From assembly GCA_949825045.1 (NCBI GenBank), contig OX463829.1, positions 310,001 to 374,000 on the forward strand: 64,000 nucleotides of DNA, read 5' to 3'. Source of the stretch: Argyresthia goedartella (lineage: Eukaryota > Arthropoda > Insecta > Lepidoptera > Argyresthiidae). Under the pieces are notes generated by a model. It ran no database searches. It saw nothing but the letters and a program-made list of their open reading frames with translations, and was not told where the DNA came from. Below, one piece after another: positions 39,281-50,633 of this stretch. A program made the position numbers and the translations under genes. The first letter of the stretch is position 1. Each line of letters opens with the position of its first letter.

Positions 39281-42200
39281 ATGATTTTTAAACTAACAAT
39301 ATCATGGTTAGTTTTGAGGATTTGCCACCGGACACCTCTAGGCACAACCCAACGGATAGTTTTGTCATCGATAATCCGATAAACACGGCCATTCTTAACT
39401 ATGAAACTATTACGTATCGATATGGTCTTTGCGGTTTCAGGATCCTCCAAGATTTCCTTTATCCGCTTAATCTCTGTGTCCGTCGACTGCACGGTAGTAA
39501 TCCAGTCATCCGCACTCAGAGATAAAACATCTAGGATGTGTAATCGGTTGTAATCCTGTTCCTCAATAGGCCCCCGGCTTAACGCATCTACATGTGCCAT
39601 TCTATCACCAGTTCGATATTCTATATCACAGTCATACTCAAGGAACTGTATCCACCATCTTGAGATACGAGAAATAAGGTCACGTTTGGTAAACGTGGAT
39701 CGCAAAGCATTACAGTCTGTAACAATTGTAAATTTTATTCCTAACAGGTACACTCGAAATTTATTTAGAGCTTTCACAACCGCGAGAGTTTCGAGCTCAA
39801 ATGAATGTAATTTTTGTTCGTCTCCTGTCGTTTGACGACTGTAATAGGCAACTGGCCTCCATGGATCACTTCCTCGCCTTTGCACAAGTATCCCTGCTAA
39901 TCCTACTTTGCTTGCGTCAGTGTGCAACTGTGTTTCGGCTTTCGGGTCAAATAGAGCTAAAACTGGGCGGGCGGTTAATAGTTGTTTAAGTGTGTTGAAA
40001 GCTCGCTCCTCTACTTCTGTCCATTTCCAGGGAGTGTCTTTCTTGAGAAGTTGTGTCATGGGTCTTGCGATTGTAGCAAAGTCTTTTACGAATCTTCGAA
40101 AAAAACTTGCTAGTCCTATAAATCTCCTTACTTCGTGCTGATTTTTGGGAGTCGGAAATTTGGAGACAGCTTCCGTTTTTAGGTTACCGGGTCTAATACC
40201 TTCTTTACTTATTTCAAAGCCTAGAAAATCCAGCCGCTCTTTAAAGAAATGACATTTGCCAAGTTTAAGCGTTAAACCACTCTCATTCAATGCATCCAGT
40301 ACCTCTTTTAGACGACTAATTCCTTCGTTATACGAGCTGGCAGGTATCAAAATGTCGTCCATATATACAACGACGTATTTGATGTCTGCTTTATTCAAGA
40401 CTTTATGTATTACCCGTTGAAAAACCGCTGGAGCATTTGCAAGGCCGAACGGAACTCGATTATATTCTTACTGTCCATCTGGCGTTACAAAAGCGGTTTT
40501 ATTTTTGGATTCTTCAGCGATAGGTATTTGGTGATAGCCCGACGCTAAATCAAGAGTTGTGAAGAGGGTCTGTCCCGTCAGTTGGTCCAATAAGTCGTCA
40601 ATTCTTGGTAGGGGGTAATGATCCCTAATTGTTTGTTGTTGAGGGCGCGAAAATCAACACAGAGACGCTTCTCTCCAGTCTTCTTTTGCACTAGCACAAT
40701 TGGACTGGCATATGGTGAGTTAGACTCGCGTATGATGTCGTAATTCAACATTTCGTCAACCATTGTTCTTACGCGTTGGCGTTCGGAAAGTGGTAGTCTA
40801 TAAGGCCTATAAACTACTGGCTCAGTGTCTTTAAGCTGTATTGTCATTTCCGCTTCAGTTGTAAATCCTAAATCATGCATCCCACTAGAGAAACATGCTT
40901 TGTATTTATCTAGTAGGGCTTCTAATCCTTGCTTTTCAGAACATGACAGTTGTTCGCCGTGATTCAAAGCAGGTTTCTCTACAGGAGTAACGACAGTAGT
41001 TAGAGTATTCACCATTAGCCCTTTTCCTACGTATCTTGCTCTAGTAATAAGTGTGTCTTTACTAAACTCAATAGAATTTGGTCCTAAACTATGTATAAGG
41101 AGGGAACATTCACCATTATTTATTTGGAATTCACCTGGAAATAAATAGAACTCATATCCAGGTACCCCCCGAACTGTTCCCTCAATATAAATATTTCCAT
41201 TACGTGAACCGTTCGATTTAACCCGTATTGACTTTGTTTGACCTACCGCAAGGGTTTCGTCTCGTTCCAACAACAATGGGATCTTCACTTCACAATCATG
41301 ATCGATATTTCGAAACAAAAGCTCAGTTGCAGTTTTGAGAATGCACAAATCTGGCCTTTCTGTAAAACTATGCCCTAACAGTACCGGGCTATTTATCAAG
41401 TGATCATCTACAATCAAAACTTCAACTCTGTTTTCAGTTATTCCTTGAACTTCGATAGAAGTCTCAACCCGAACCAGCGGTAAATATGGTACATTACCCA
41501 GACCGCGGAGAAGCGGTCCCTGCACAGAGTCCCAAGTAAAATTCAGACGTTGTGCATCAGACTTGCGAACGAGTGTCGCTTCGCTACCTAAATCTACCAC
41601 CGCATTTATTGGTTCATCATTCATCTTTATTATCATCCGATATTTGTCGCTACTTGAATAAGACTCTTTATTGGAATGTGATTCGACGACAATCTGATTT
41701 TCTTGCTCTACAAACACTTTCAGAACATGTTTGTCCTTAGGGTCAGATATTTTGGGATCCGACTTAGACTTTTTGAAGCACTCACTTTCTGTATGTCCCA
41801 TAGTATTACAGAAGGTGCATTTAGTGATAGGTTTGGGACATTTAAAGAAAGGGTGTCCCTTCTGTTTACAGTTGTAACAAGTAATTTCATCAGATTGTGG
41901 ACGAGGCCTGTAGGTACTTCCATTATCGGTTCTACGAGAGACACTGGGTATCCGTTTATCTCGCGTTGTAGAACTATCCCTAGCCTGACCCTTCACAGTT
42001 TTGAAAAATTCAAGCACCTCTTCTGGTTTTGTAAACTTTGCCGCTTGTGCTCCTACTCTAACACCCCTGTCATCCACCCCATGAACTAGACAATCTACTG
42101 CGTTCTTTTTGAATATTTTACACCTGTTCAATAAATTTACTTTGTAGTAGTAGTAAGTTTCGAGGGATTCGCCAAAACGTGCCCTTTTGCTCAACATTTC

Positions 42201-43061
42201 AGTCAACATTTCCGCGTAGTTTTCTGTTGGTGGAAAAGATTCCTTTAGTAGTTGTTTCCATTCGGGCCAAGACCGGCGAAGCGAAGGAAGACCCTGATAC
42301 CAGGTTTTTGCATGACCGATAAGTTTAGGCAGTGCATAGTGTATTATCTGCTTATCACTCCAGTTATAAATTTCGCTACATTCCTCTACCTTAGTCAGCC
42401 ACACATTAATAGTTTGCTCCTTCGACATTGGGTCAAATTCTGGCAGTACGTTATTTAACACCGGAAATCTTTCACGATCACCTGATCTATCCTTTAAAGC
42501 TTTTAGAAACTCTTGGACAAGAATTGATGTTGACTCATACCTGGACCTTTCCGGGGAGACATGCCGATTGGTGGATTTCCTTATCGGGGAGACATGCCGA
42601 CTGCGACTTCTAGCTGGGGAGACATGCCGACTGCGACTTCTAGCTGGGGAGACATGCCGACTGCAACTTCTAGCTGGGGAGACATGCCTTTCTTCAATGG
42701 ATCTACGCGTATCACGCTGTCGTCGATCATAATTTAACCGGTCTTCCAATAATTTCACCCGATTTCTTTCCAATTCCAACTCTTCTTCCTTGTCCTTTAA
42801 TCTCCGTAATATGCTCCTGCTGCGGGAGCGGGAACGGGAATGGTGATGAAGCGTGTCACCATCGATACGGCTACGTCTTGTCCTATTTCTTTCTGGTGTC
42901 CTCAGCTCTCTTGAACGTCTACGTGGTTCGAGTATGATACTCCGAGATCGGCTGGGACGAGTAGTGTCTTCATTTGGGCTTTCCATTTTCTCTGAAACTT
43001 TCAACAGGCACTTGTATTTTGCACGAGATACGCTATTTAATGTAAAAATAAAACTATGCAT
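39199..43061 (-). pseudogene. Array unit 2: Ty3/gypsy gag-pol with a frameshift and a stop
   Basis: Shares with unit 1 the 1-nt deletion after ALNNK (about 40630) and the TAA at plus-strand 40468-40470, plus Val530 in the protease region. It lacks unit 1's 13-nt deletion. It has Lys1097 in RNase H, like unit 3 and unlike units 1, 4, 5 and 6. Gag, protease and the first RT block (40578-43061) are open, and the second part (39199-40398) is open from YMDD to the truncated integrase. It cannot make active RT. Confidence 0.92.
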
Positions 43062-43376
43062 TCATTGCGTTTCATTTATAAGATTTATAGTTAATAGGAC
43101 CGGTATCTAAGATAAATTAAGTATGTTTACTACTGATGTGATTCTACAGTCTATCCATGAAAATTTACACACAGTGTGTAAGTAGTCACCACCATATTTC
43201 GTGTGGTACACTTTGTTATATGCAGTAAACCTTTAAGTAAATATGTATTCCAAGAGGTTTAAATTATATACTTTGGTGTATTACCCAAAATGACTCGACA
43301 ATACTGTTGTGAATCAAGTAAGCTTGTAAATCTATTAGTACTGCAAATGTATTGATGTTATGAACGTAGGTACATC

Positions 43377-44068
43377 AAGAGAGTAGCCCTGGCAAAGTAC
43401 ATGGTGTTGTGAGTGTAATAATACTTCCAGAGAGTAGCCCTGGCAAAGTACTTGGCGTCGTGAGTATAAATACTTCCAGAGAGTAGCCCTGGTAAATTAC
43501 ATAGTGTTGTAAGTGTAATAATACTTCCTGAGAGTAGCCCTGGCAAAGTATATGGCGTTGTGGGTATAAATACTTCCAGAGAGTAGCCCTGGCAAAGTAC
43601 ATGGCGTTGTGAGTGTGTAAATACTTCCAGAGAGTAGCCCTGGCAAAGTACATGGTGTTGTGACTGTAATAATACTTCCAGAGAGTAGCCCTGGCAAAGT
43701 ACATGGTGTTGTGAGTGTATTAATACTTCCAGAGAGTAGCCCTGGCAAAGTACTTGGCGTTGTGAGTGTAAATACTTCCAGAGAGTAGCCCTGGCAAAGT
43801 ACATGGTGTTGTGACTGTAATAATACTTCCAGAGAGTAGCCCTGGCAAAGTACATGGTGTTGTGAGTGTATTAATACTTCCAGAGAGTAGCCCTGGCAAA
43901 GTACTTGGCGTTGTGTGTAAAAGTACTTCCAGAGAGTTGCCCTGGCAAAGTACATGGCGTTGTGATTGTGTAAATACTTCCAGAGAGTAGCCCTGGCAAA
44001 GTACATGGTGTTGTGACTGTAATAATACTTCCAGAGAGTAGCCCTGGCACAGTACATGGCGTATGTAT
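43377..44068 (-). repeat. Array unit 2: minisatellite
   Basis: Fourteen repeats, identical by eye to unit 1 and including the TGTGTGTAAAAG variant that units 3-5 replace by TGTGGGTAAAAG. Confidence 0.95.
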
Positions 44069-44368
44069 GTGTAGGTAAAGAAATTTATGTCATCACAACA
44101 AGCACTTTATAGTGTGTTCAAAAGTAGCAAGACGAAGAGAAAAAAAAATACCGTACCTTTTTATTAATCGTGGGCGTGTAAAATCCCGCTTCTGAGATGT
44201 AGGGGAAGTATAGCTGGGATGTCCACCAGGGTTGGGTTTTTCACGGAGTACAAGACCACAACCAGGTTGTCTTGGACGCTGAGCGACATGGCTGCGGAGG
44301 GGGTGAGTTGCGGGTTGTGTTGGTTAGTTTTTGTAAAGACCAGCCACTTTGTTCAGGCCATAGAGGAC

Positions 44369-44956
44369 CTAGAGCCCATACTTGGCAAGGAGATCTGCTG
44401 CTTTCTGGGAGGTTTGGGTGCTGGGCCCGGGGCGAGCCAGAGGCTGTGTCTGCGGGACAAAGTGAGGGGTGGTTGGGAGTGGTGTCAGGACCGATGACGG
44501 ACCTGCTAAAGTATTCAAAAAGCCATCACGTCGAGCGCATTGGAGGGCCTCTATGCGGTCCTGTTGTACGCTTAACTTGGTGTCCATGGTGGTCATTTTG
44601 TTGGTCACTACTGTCTTTAGCGAGTCGATTGTGGTCACGAGAGCTCTTATGTCCTTGAGTATAGTTTGGAGAGTGGACTCTATACGATCCAGACGCTCGT
44701 CTTGCAGAGTGGTAGAGGTTGTAACCCTAGGACGCTTGGCGCTAGGACCCGGAGGCATAACCTTAGAACTGCTAGTCCTGGTTATCCGACCGGCAGGTTT
44801 GATTGATTTTGTTCCTGTGTCCTCCGTCACTTCCATCTCTATATCAGAAGTCTCGGTCTCTAGTTCTATCTCTTCTAGGAGTGTGGAGATTGGATCTCTC
44901 GCCAATTGCTCAGGTGTGAGACCAGTGTCCCCTCTGTCTGGAAAGGACGATGACAT
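44369..44956 (-). CDS. Array unit 2: 195-aa coiled-coil ORF
   Basis: Identical in protein sequence to the unit 1 copy (Pro6, Leu96). Its first 82 bases overlap the end of the unit 3 pol frame. Confidence 0.55.
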   Translation of the reverse strand: MSSSFPDRGDTGLTPEQLARDPISTLLEEIELETETSDIEMEVTEDTGTKSIKPAGRITRTSSSKVMPPGPSAKRPRVTTSTTLQDERLDRIESTLQTILKDIRALVTTIDSLKTVVTNKMTTMDTKLSVQQDRIEALQCARRDGFLNTLAGPSSVLTPLPTTPHFVPQTQPLARPGPSTQTSQKAADLLAKYGL

Positions 44957-47900
44957 ATGATTTTTAAACTAACAATATCATGGTTAGTTTTGAGGATTTG
45001 CCACCGGACACCTCTAGGCACAACCCAACGGATAGTTTTGTCATCGATAATCCGATAAACACGGCCATTCTTAACTATGAAACTATTACGTATCGATATG
45101 GTCTTTGCGGTTTCAGGATCCTCCAAGATTTCCTTTATCCGCTTAATCTCTGTGTCCGTCGACTGCACGGTAGTAATCCAGTCATCCGCACTCAGAGATA
45201 AAACATCTAGGATGTGTAATCGGTTGTAATCCTGTTCCTCAATAGGCCCCCGGCTTAACGCATCTACATGTGCCATTCTATCACCAGTTCGATATTCTAT
45301 ATCACAGTCATACTCAAGGAACTGTATCCACCATCTTGAGATACGAGAAATAAGGTCACGTTTGGTAAACGTGGATCGCAAAGCATTACAGTCTGTAACA
45401 ATTGTAAATTTTATTCCTAACAGGTACACTCGAAATTTATTTAGAGCTTTCACAACCGCGAGAGTTTCGAGCTCAAATGAATGTAATTTTTGTTCGTCTC
45501 CTGTCGTTTGACGACTGTAATAGGCAACTGGCCTCCATGGATCACTTCCTCGCCTTTGCACAAGTATCCCTGCTAATCCTACTTTGCTTGCGTCAGTGTG
45601 CAACTGTGTTTCGGCTTTCGGGTCAAATAGAGCTAAAACTGGGCGGGCGGTTAATAGTTGTTTAAGTGTGTTGAAAGCTCGCTCCTCTACTTCTGTCCAT
45701 TTCCAGGGAGTGTCTTTCTTGAGAAGTTGTGTCATGGGTCTTGCGATTGTAGCAAAGTCTTTTACGAATCTTCGAAAAAAACTTGCTAGTCCTATAAATC
45801 TCCTTACTTCGTGCTGATTTTTGGGAGTCGGAAATTTGGAGACAGCTTCCGTTTTTAGGTTACCGGGTCTAATACCTTCTTTACTTATTTCAAAGCCTAG
45901 AAAATCCAGCCGCTCTTTAAAGAAATGACATTTGCCAAGTTTAAGCGTTAAACCACTCTCATTCAATGCATCCAGTACCTCTTTTAGACGACTAATTCCT
46001 TCGTTATACGAGCTGGCAGGTATCAAAATGTCGTCCATATATACAACGACGTATTTGATGTCTGCTTTATTCAAGACTTTATGTATTACCCGTTGAAAAA
46101 CCGCTGGAGCATTTGCAAGGCCGAACGGAACTCGATTATATTCGTACTGTCCATCTGGCGTTACAAAAGCGGTTTTATTTTTGGATTCTTCAGCGATAGG
46201 TATTTGGTGATAGCCCGACGCTAAATCAAGAGTTGTGAAGAGGGTCTGTCCCGTCAGTTGGTCCAATAAGTCGTCAATTCTTGGTAGGGGGTAATGATCC
46301 CTAATTGTTTTGTTGTTGAGGGCGCGAAAATCAACACAGAGACGCTTCTCTCCAGTCTTCTTTTGCACTAGCACAATTGGACTGGCATATGGTGAGTTAG
46401 ACTCGCGTATGATGTCGTAATTCAACATTTCGTCAACCATTGTTCTTACGCGTTGGCGTTCGGAAAGTGGTAGTCTATAAGGCCTATAAACTACTGGCTC
46501 AGTGTCTTTAAGCTGTATTGTCATTTCCGCTTCAGTTGTAAATCCTAAATCATGCATCCCACTAGAGAAACATGCTTTGTATTTATCTAGTAGGGCTTCT
46601 AATCCTTGCTTTTCAGAACATGACAGTTGTTCGCCGTGATTCAAAGCAGGTTTCTCTACAGGAGTAACGACAGTAGTTAGAGTATTCACCATTAGCCCTT
46701 TTCCTACGTATCTTGCTCTAGTAATAAGTGTGTCTTTACTAAACTCAATAGAATTTGGTCCTAAACTATGTATAAGGAGGGAACATTCACCATTATTTAT
46801 TTGGAATTCACCTGGAAATAAATAGAACTCATATCCAGGTACCCCCCGAACTGTTCCCTCAATATAAATATTTCCATTACGTGAACCGTTCGATTTAACC
46901 CGTATTGACTTTGTTTGACCTACCGCAAGGGTTTCGTCTCGTTCCAACAACAATGGGATCTTCACTTCACAATCATGATCGATATTTCGAAACAAAAGCT
47001 CAGTTGCAGTTTTGAGAATGCACAAATCTGGCCTTTCTGTAAAACTATGCCCTAACAGTACCGGGCTATTTATCAAGTGATCATCTACAATCAAAACTTC
47101 AACTCTGTTTTCAGTTATTCCTTGAACTTCGATAGAAGTCTCAACCCGACCCAGCGGTAAATATGGTACATTACCCAGACCGCGGAGAAGCGGTCCCTGC
47201 ACAGAGTCCCAAGTAAAATTCAGACGTTGTGCATCAGACTTGCGAACGAGTGTCGCTTCGCTACCTAAATCTACCACCGCATTTATTGGTTCATCATTCA
47301 TCTTTATTATCATCCGATATTTGTCGCTACTTGAATAAGACTCTTTATTGGAATGTGATTCGACGACAATCTGATTTTCTTGCTCTACAAACACTTTCAG
47401 AACATGTTTGTCCTTAGGGTCAGATATTTTGGGATCCGACTTAGACTTTTTGAAGCACTCACTTTCTGAATGTCCCATAGTATTACAGAAGGTGCATTTA
47501 GTGATAGGTTTGGGACATTTAAAGAAAGGGTGTCCCTTCTGTTTACAGTTGTAACAAGTAATTTCATCAGATTGTGGACGAGGCCTGTAGGTACTTCCAT
47601 TATCGGTTCTACGAGAGACACTGGGTATCCGTTTATCTCGCGTTGTAGAACTATCCCTAGCCTGACCCTTCACAGTTTTGAAAAATTCAAGCACCTCTTC
47701 TGGTTTTGTAAACTTTGCCGCTTGTGCTCCTACTCTAACACCCCTGTCATCCACCCCATGAACTAGACAATCTACTGCGTTCTTTTTGAATATTTTACAC
47801 CTGTTCAATAAATTTACTTTGTAGTAGTAGTAAGTTTCGAGGGATTCGCCAAAACGTGCCCTTTTGCTCAACATTTCAGTCAACATTTCCGCGTAGTTTT

Positions 47901-48738
47901 CTGTTGGTGGAAAAGATTCCTTTAGTAGTTGTTTCCATTCGGGCCAAGACCGGCGAAGCGAAGGAAGACCCTGATACCAGGTTTTTGCATGACCGATAAG
48001 TTTAGGCAGTGCATAGTGTATTATCTGCTTATCACTCCAGTTATAAATTTCGCTACATTCCTCTACCTTAGTCAGCCACACATTAATAGTTTGCTCCTTC
48101 GACATTGGGTCAAATTCTGGCAGTACGTTATTTAACACCGGAAATCTTTCACGATCACCTGATCTATCCTTTAAAGCTTTTAGAAACTCTTGGACAAGAA
48201 TTGATGTTGACTCATACCTGGACCTTTCCGGGGAGACATGCCGATTGGTGGATTTCCTTATCGGGGAGACATGCCGACTGCGACTTCTAGCTGGGGAGAC
48301 ATGCCGACTGCGACTTCTAGCTGGGGAGACATGCCGACTGCAACTTCTAGCTGGGGAGACATGCCTTTCTTCAATGGATCTACGCGTATCACGCTGTCGT
48401 CGATCATAATTTAACCGGTCTTCCAATAATTTCACCCGATTTCTTTCCAATTCCAACTCTTCTTCCTTGTCCTTTAATCTCCGTAATATGCTCCTGCTGC
48501 GGGAGCGGGAACGGGAATGGTGACGAAGCGTGTCACCATCGATACGGCTACGTCTTGTCCTATTTCTTTCTGGTGTCCTCAGCTCTCTTGAACGTCTACG
48601 TGGTTCGAGTATGATACTCCGAGATCGGCTGGGACGAGTAGTGTCTTCATTTGGGCTTTCCATTTTCTCTGAAACTTTCAACAGGCACTTGTATTTTGCA
48701 CGAGATACGCTATTTAATGTAAAAATAAAACTATGCAT
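44875..48738 (-). CDS. Array unit 3: Ty3/gypsy gag-pol, uninterrupted 1287-codon frame, integrase truncated
   Basis: This copy serves as reference for the family. Met26 (AAAATGG context) is a better start than Met1. Residues 36-175 are Arg/Ser-rich with five RHVSP repeats. A gag-like helical region follows (about 180-360), then two CCHC zinc knuckles at 395-408 (CYNCKQKGHPFFKC) and 415-428. The protease active site reads DLGS (490-493) instead of DTGS/DSGS. RT spans about 745-960 with YMDD at 900-903. RNase H spans about 1035-1120 with HTDAS and TDCNAL, and DALSRG is at 1159. Integrase stops at the first zinc-binding His (1253), after which 34 foreign residues follow. Unit-specific changes are Arg72, Ser424 and Thr811. 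Confidence 0.93.
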   Translation of the reverse strand: MHSFIFTLNSVSRAKYKCLLKVSEKMESPNEDTTRPSRSRSIILEPRRRSRELRTPERNRTRRSRIDGDTLRHHSRSRSRSRSILRRLKDKEEELELERNRVKLLEDRLNYDRRQRDTRRSIEERHVSPARSCSRHVSPARSRSRHVSPARSRSRHVSPIRKSTNRHVSPERSRYESTSILVQEFLKALKDRSGDRERFPVLNNVLPEFDPMSKEQTINVWLTKVEECSEIYNWSDKQIIHYALPKLIGHAKTWYQGLPSLRRSWPEWKQLLKESFPPTENYAEMLTEMLSKRARFGESLETYYYYKVNLLNRCKIFKKNAVDCLVHGVDDRGVRVGAQAAKFTKPEEVLEFFKTVKGQARDSSTTRDKRIPSVSRRTDNGSTYRPRPQSDEITCYNCKQKGHPFFKCPKPITKCTFCNTMGHSESECFKKSKSDPKISDPKDKHVLKVFVEQENQIVVESHSNKESYSSSDKYRMIIKMNDEPINAVVDLGSEATLVRKSDAQRLNFTWDSVQGPLLRGLGNVPYLPLGRVETSIEVQGITENRVEVLIVDDHLINSPVLLGHSFTERPDLCILKTATELLFRNIDHDCEVKIPLLLERDETLAVGQTKSIRVKSNGSRNGNIYIEGTVRGVPGYEFYLFPGEFQINNGECSLLIHSLGPNSIEFSKDTLITRARYVGKGLMVNTLTTVVTPVEKPALNHGEQLSCSEKQGLEALLDKYKACFSSGMHDLGFTTEAEMTIQLKDTEPVVYRPYRLPLSERQRVRTMVDEMLNYDIIRESNSPYASPIVLVQKKTGEKRLCVDFRALNNKTIRDHYPLPRIDDLLDQLTGQTLFTTLDLASGYHQIPIAEESKNKTAFVTPDGQYEYNRVPFGLANAPAVFQRVIHKVLNKADIKYVVVYMDDILIPASSYNEGISRLKEVLDALNESGLTLKLGKCHFFKERLDFLGFEISKEGIRPGNLKTEAVSKFPTPKNQHEVRRFIGLASFFRRFVKDFATIARPMTQLLKKDTPWKWTEVEERAFNTLKQLLTARPVLALFDPKAETQLHTDASKVGLAGILVQRRGSDPWRPVAYYSRQTTGDEQKLHSFELETLAVVKALNKFRVYLLGIKFTIVTDCNALRSTFTKRDLISRISRWWIQFLEYDCDIEYRTGDRMAHVDALSRGPIEEQDYNRLHILDVLSLSADDWITTVQSTDTEIKRIKEILEDPETAKTISIRNSFIVKNGRVYRIIDDKTIRWVVPRGVRWQILKTNHDIVSLKIICHRPFQTEGTLVSHLSNWREIQSPHS

Positions 48739-49053
48739 TCATTGCGTTTCATTTATAAGATTTATAGTTAATAGGACCGGTATCTAAGATAAATTAAGTA
48801 TGTTTACTACTGATGTGATTCTACAGTCTATCCATGAAAATTTACACACAGTGTGTAAGTAGTCACCACCATATTTCGTGTGGTACACTTTGTTATATGC
48901 AGTAAACCTTTAAGTAAATATGTATTCCAAGAGGTTTAAATTATATACTTTGGTGTATTACCCAAAATGACTCGACAATACTGTTGTGAATCAAGTAAGC
49001 TTGTAAATCTATTAGTACTGCAAATGTATTGATGTTATGAACGTAGGTACATC

Positions 49054-49745
49054 AAGAGAGTAGCCCTGGCAAAGTACATGGTGTTGTGAGTGTAATAATA
49101 CTTCCAGAGAGTAGCCCTGGCAAAGTACTTGGCGTCGTGAGTATAAATACTTCCAGAGAGTAGCCCTGGTAAATTACATAGTGTTGTAAGTGTAATAATA
49201 CTTCCTGAGAGTAGCCCTGGCAAAGTATATGGCGTTGTGGGTATAAATACTTCCAGAGAGTAGCCCTGGCAAAGTACATGGCGTTGTGAGTGTGTAAATA
49301 CTTCCAGAGAGTAGCCCTGGCAAAGTACATGGTGTTGTGACTGTAATAATACTTCCAGAGAGTAGCCCTGGCAAAGTACATGGTGTTGTGAGTGTATTAA
49401 TACTTCCAGAGAGTAGCCCTGGCAAAGTACTTGGCGTTGTGAGTGTAAATACTTCCAGAGAGTAGCCCTGGCAAAGTACATGGTGTTGTGACTGTAATAA
49501 TACTTCCAGAGAGTAGCCCTGGCAAAGTACATGGTGTTGTGAGTGTATTAATACTTCCAGAGAGTAGCCCTGGCAAAGTACTTGGCGTTGTGGGTAAAAG
49601 TACTTCCAGAGAGTTGCCCTGGCAAAGTACATGGCGTTGTGATTGTGTAAATACTTCCAGAGAGTAGCCCTGGCAAAGTACATGGTGTTGTGACTGTAAT
49701 AATACTTCCAGAGAGTAGCCCTGGCACAGTACATGGCGTATGTAT
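49054..49745 (-). repeat. Array unit 3: minisatellite
   Basis: Fourteen repeats. One repeat has TGTGGGTAAAAG where units 1 and 2 have TGTGTGTAAAAG. Confidence 0.95.
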
Positions 49746-50045
49746 GTGTAGGTAAAGAAATTTATGTCATCACAACAAGCACTTTATAGTGTGTTCAAAA
49801 GTAGCAAGACGAAGAGAAAAAAAAATACCGTACCTTTTTATTAATCGTGGGCGTGTAAAATCCCGCTTCTGAGATGTAGGGGAAGTATAGCTGGGATGTC
49901 CACCAGGGTTGGGTTTTTCACGGAGTACAAGACCACAACCAGGTTGTCTTGGACGCTGAGCGACATGGCTGCGGAGGGGGTGAGTTGCGGGTTGTGTTGG
50001 TTAGTTTTTGTAAAGACCAGCCACTTTGTTCAGGCCATAGAGGAC

Positions 50046-50633
50046 CTAGAGCCCATACTTGGCAAGGAGATCTGCTGCTTTCTGGGAGGTTTGGGTGCTG
50101 GGCCCGGGGCGAGCCAGAGGCTGTGTCTGCGGGACAAAGTGAGGGGTGGTTGGGAGTGGTGTCAGGACCGATGACGGACCTGCTAAAGTATTCAAAAAGC
50201 CATCACGTCGAGCGCATTGGAGGGCCTCTATGCGGTCCTGTTGTACGCTTAACTTGGTGTCCATGGTGGTCATTTTGTTGGTCACTACTGTCTTTAGCGA
50301 GTCGATTGTGGTCACGAGAGCTCTTATGTCCTTGAGTATAGTTTGGAGAGTGGACTCTATACGATCCAGACGCTCGTCTTGCAGAGTGGTAGAGGTTGTA
50401 ACCCTAGGACGCTTGGCGCTAGGACCCGGAGGCATAACCTTAGAACTGCTAGTCCTGGTTATCCGACCGGCAGGTTTGATTGATTTTGTTCCTGTGTCCT
50501 CCGTCACTTCCATCTCTATATCAGAAGTCTCGGTCTCTAGTTCTATCTCTTCTAGGAGTGTGGAGATTGGATCTCTCGCCAATTGCTCAGGTGTGAGACC
50601 AGTGTCCCCTCTGTCTGCAAAGGACGATGACAT
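50046..50633 (-). CDS. Array unit 3: 195-aa coiled-coil ORF, Ala6 variant
   Basis: Differs from unit 1 by Pro6 to Ala. The same base change alters residue 1266 of the overlapping unit 4 pol frame (Phe to Leu). Confidence 0.55.
   Translation of the reverse strand: MSSSFADRGDTGLTPEQLARDPISTLLEEIELETETSDIEMEVTEDTGTKSIKPAGRITRTSSSKVMPPGPSAKRPRVTTSTTLQDERLDRIESTLQTILKDIRALVTTIDSLKTVVTNKMTTMDTKLSVQQDRIEALQCARRDGFLNTLAGPSSVLTPLPTTPHFVPQTQPLARPGPSTQTSQKAADLLAKYGL

Noticed and set aside
38543..39284. Plus-strand frames of 92, 128 and 163 codons in each array unit
   Set aside because: They are antisense to the 195-aa ORF and its downstream region, without domains, and are repeated only because the unit is repeated.
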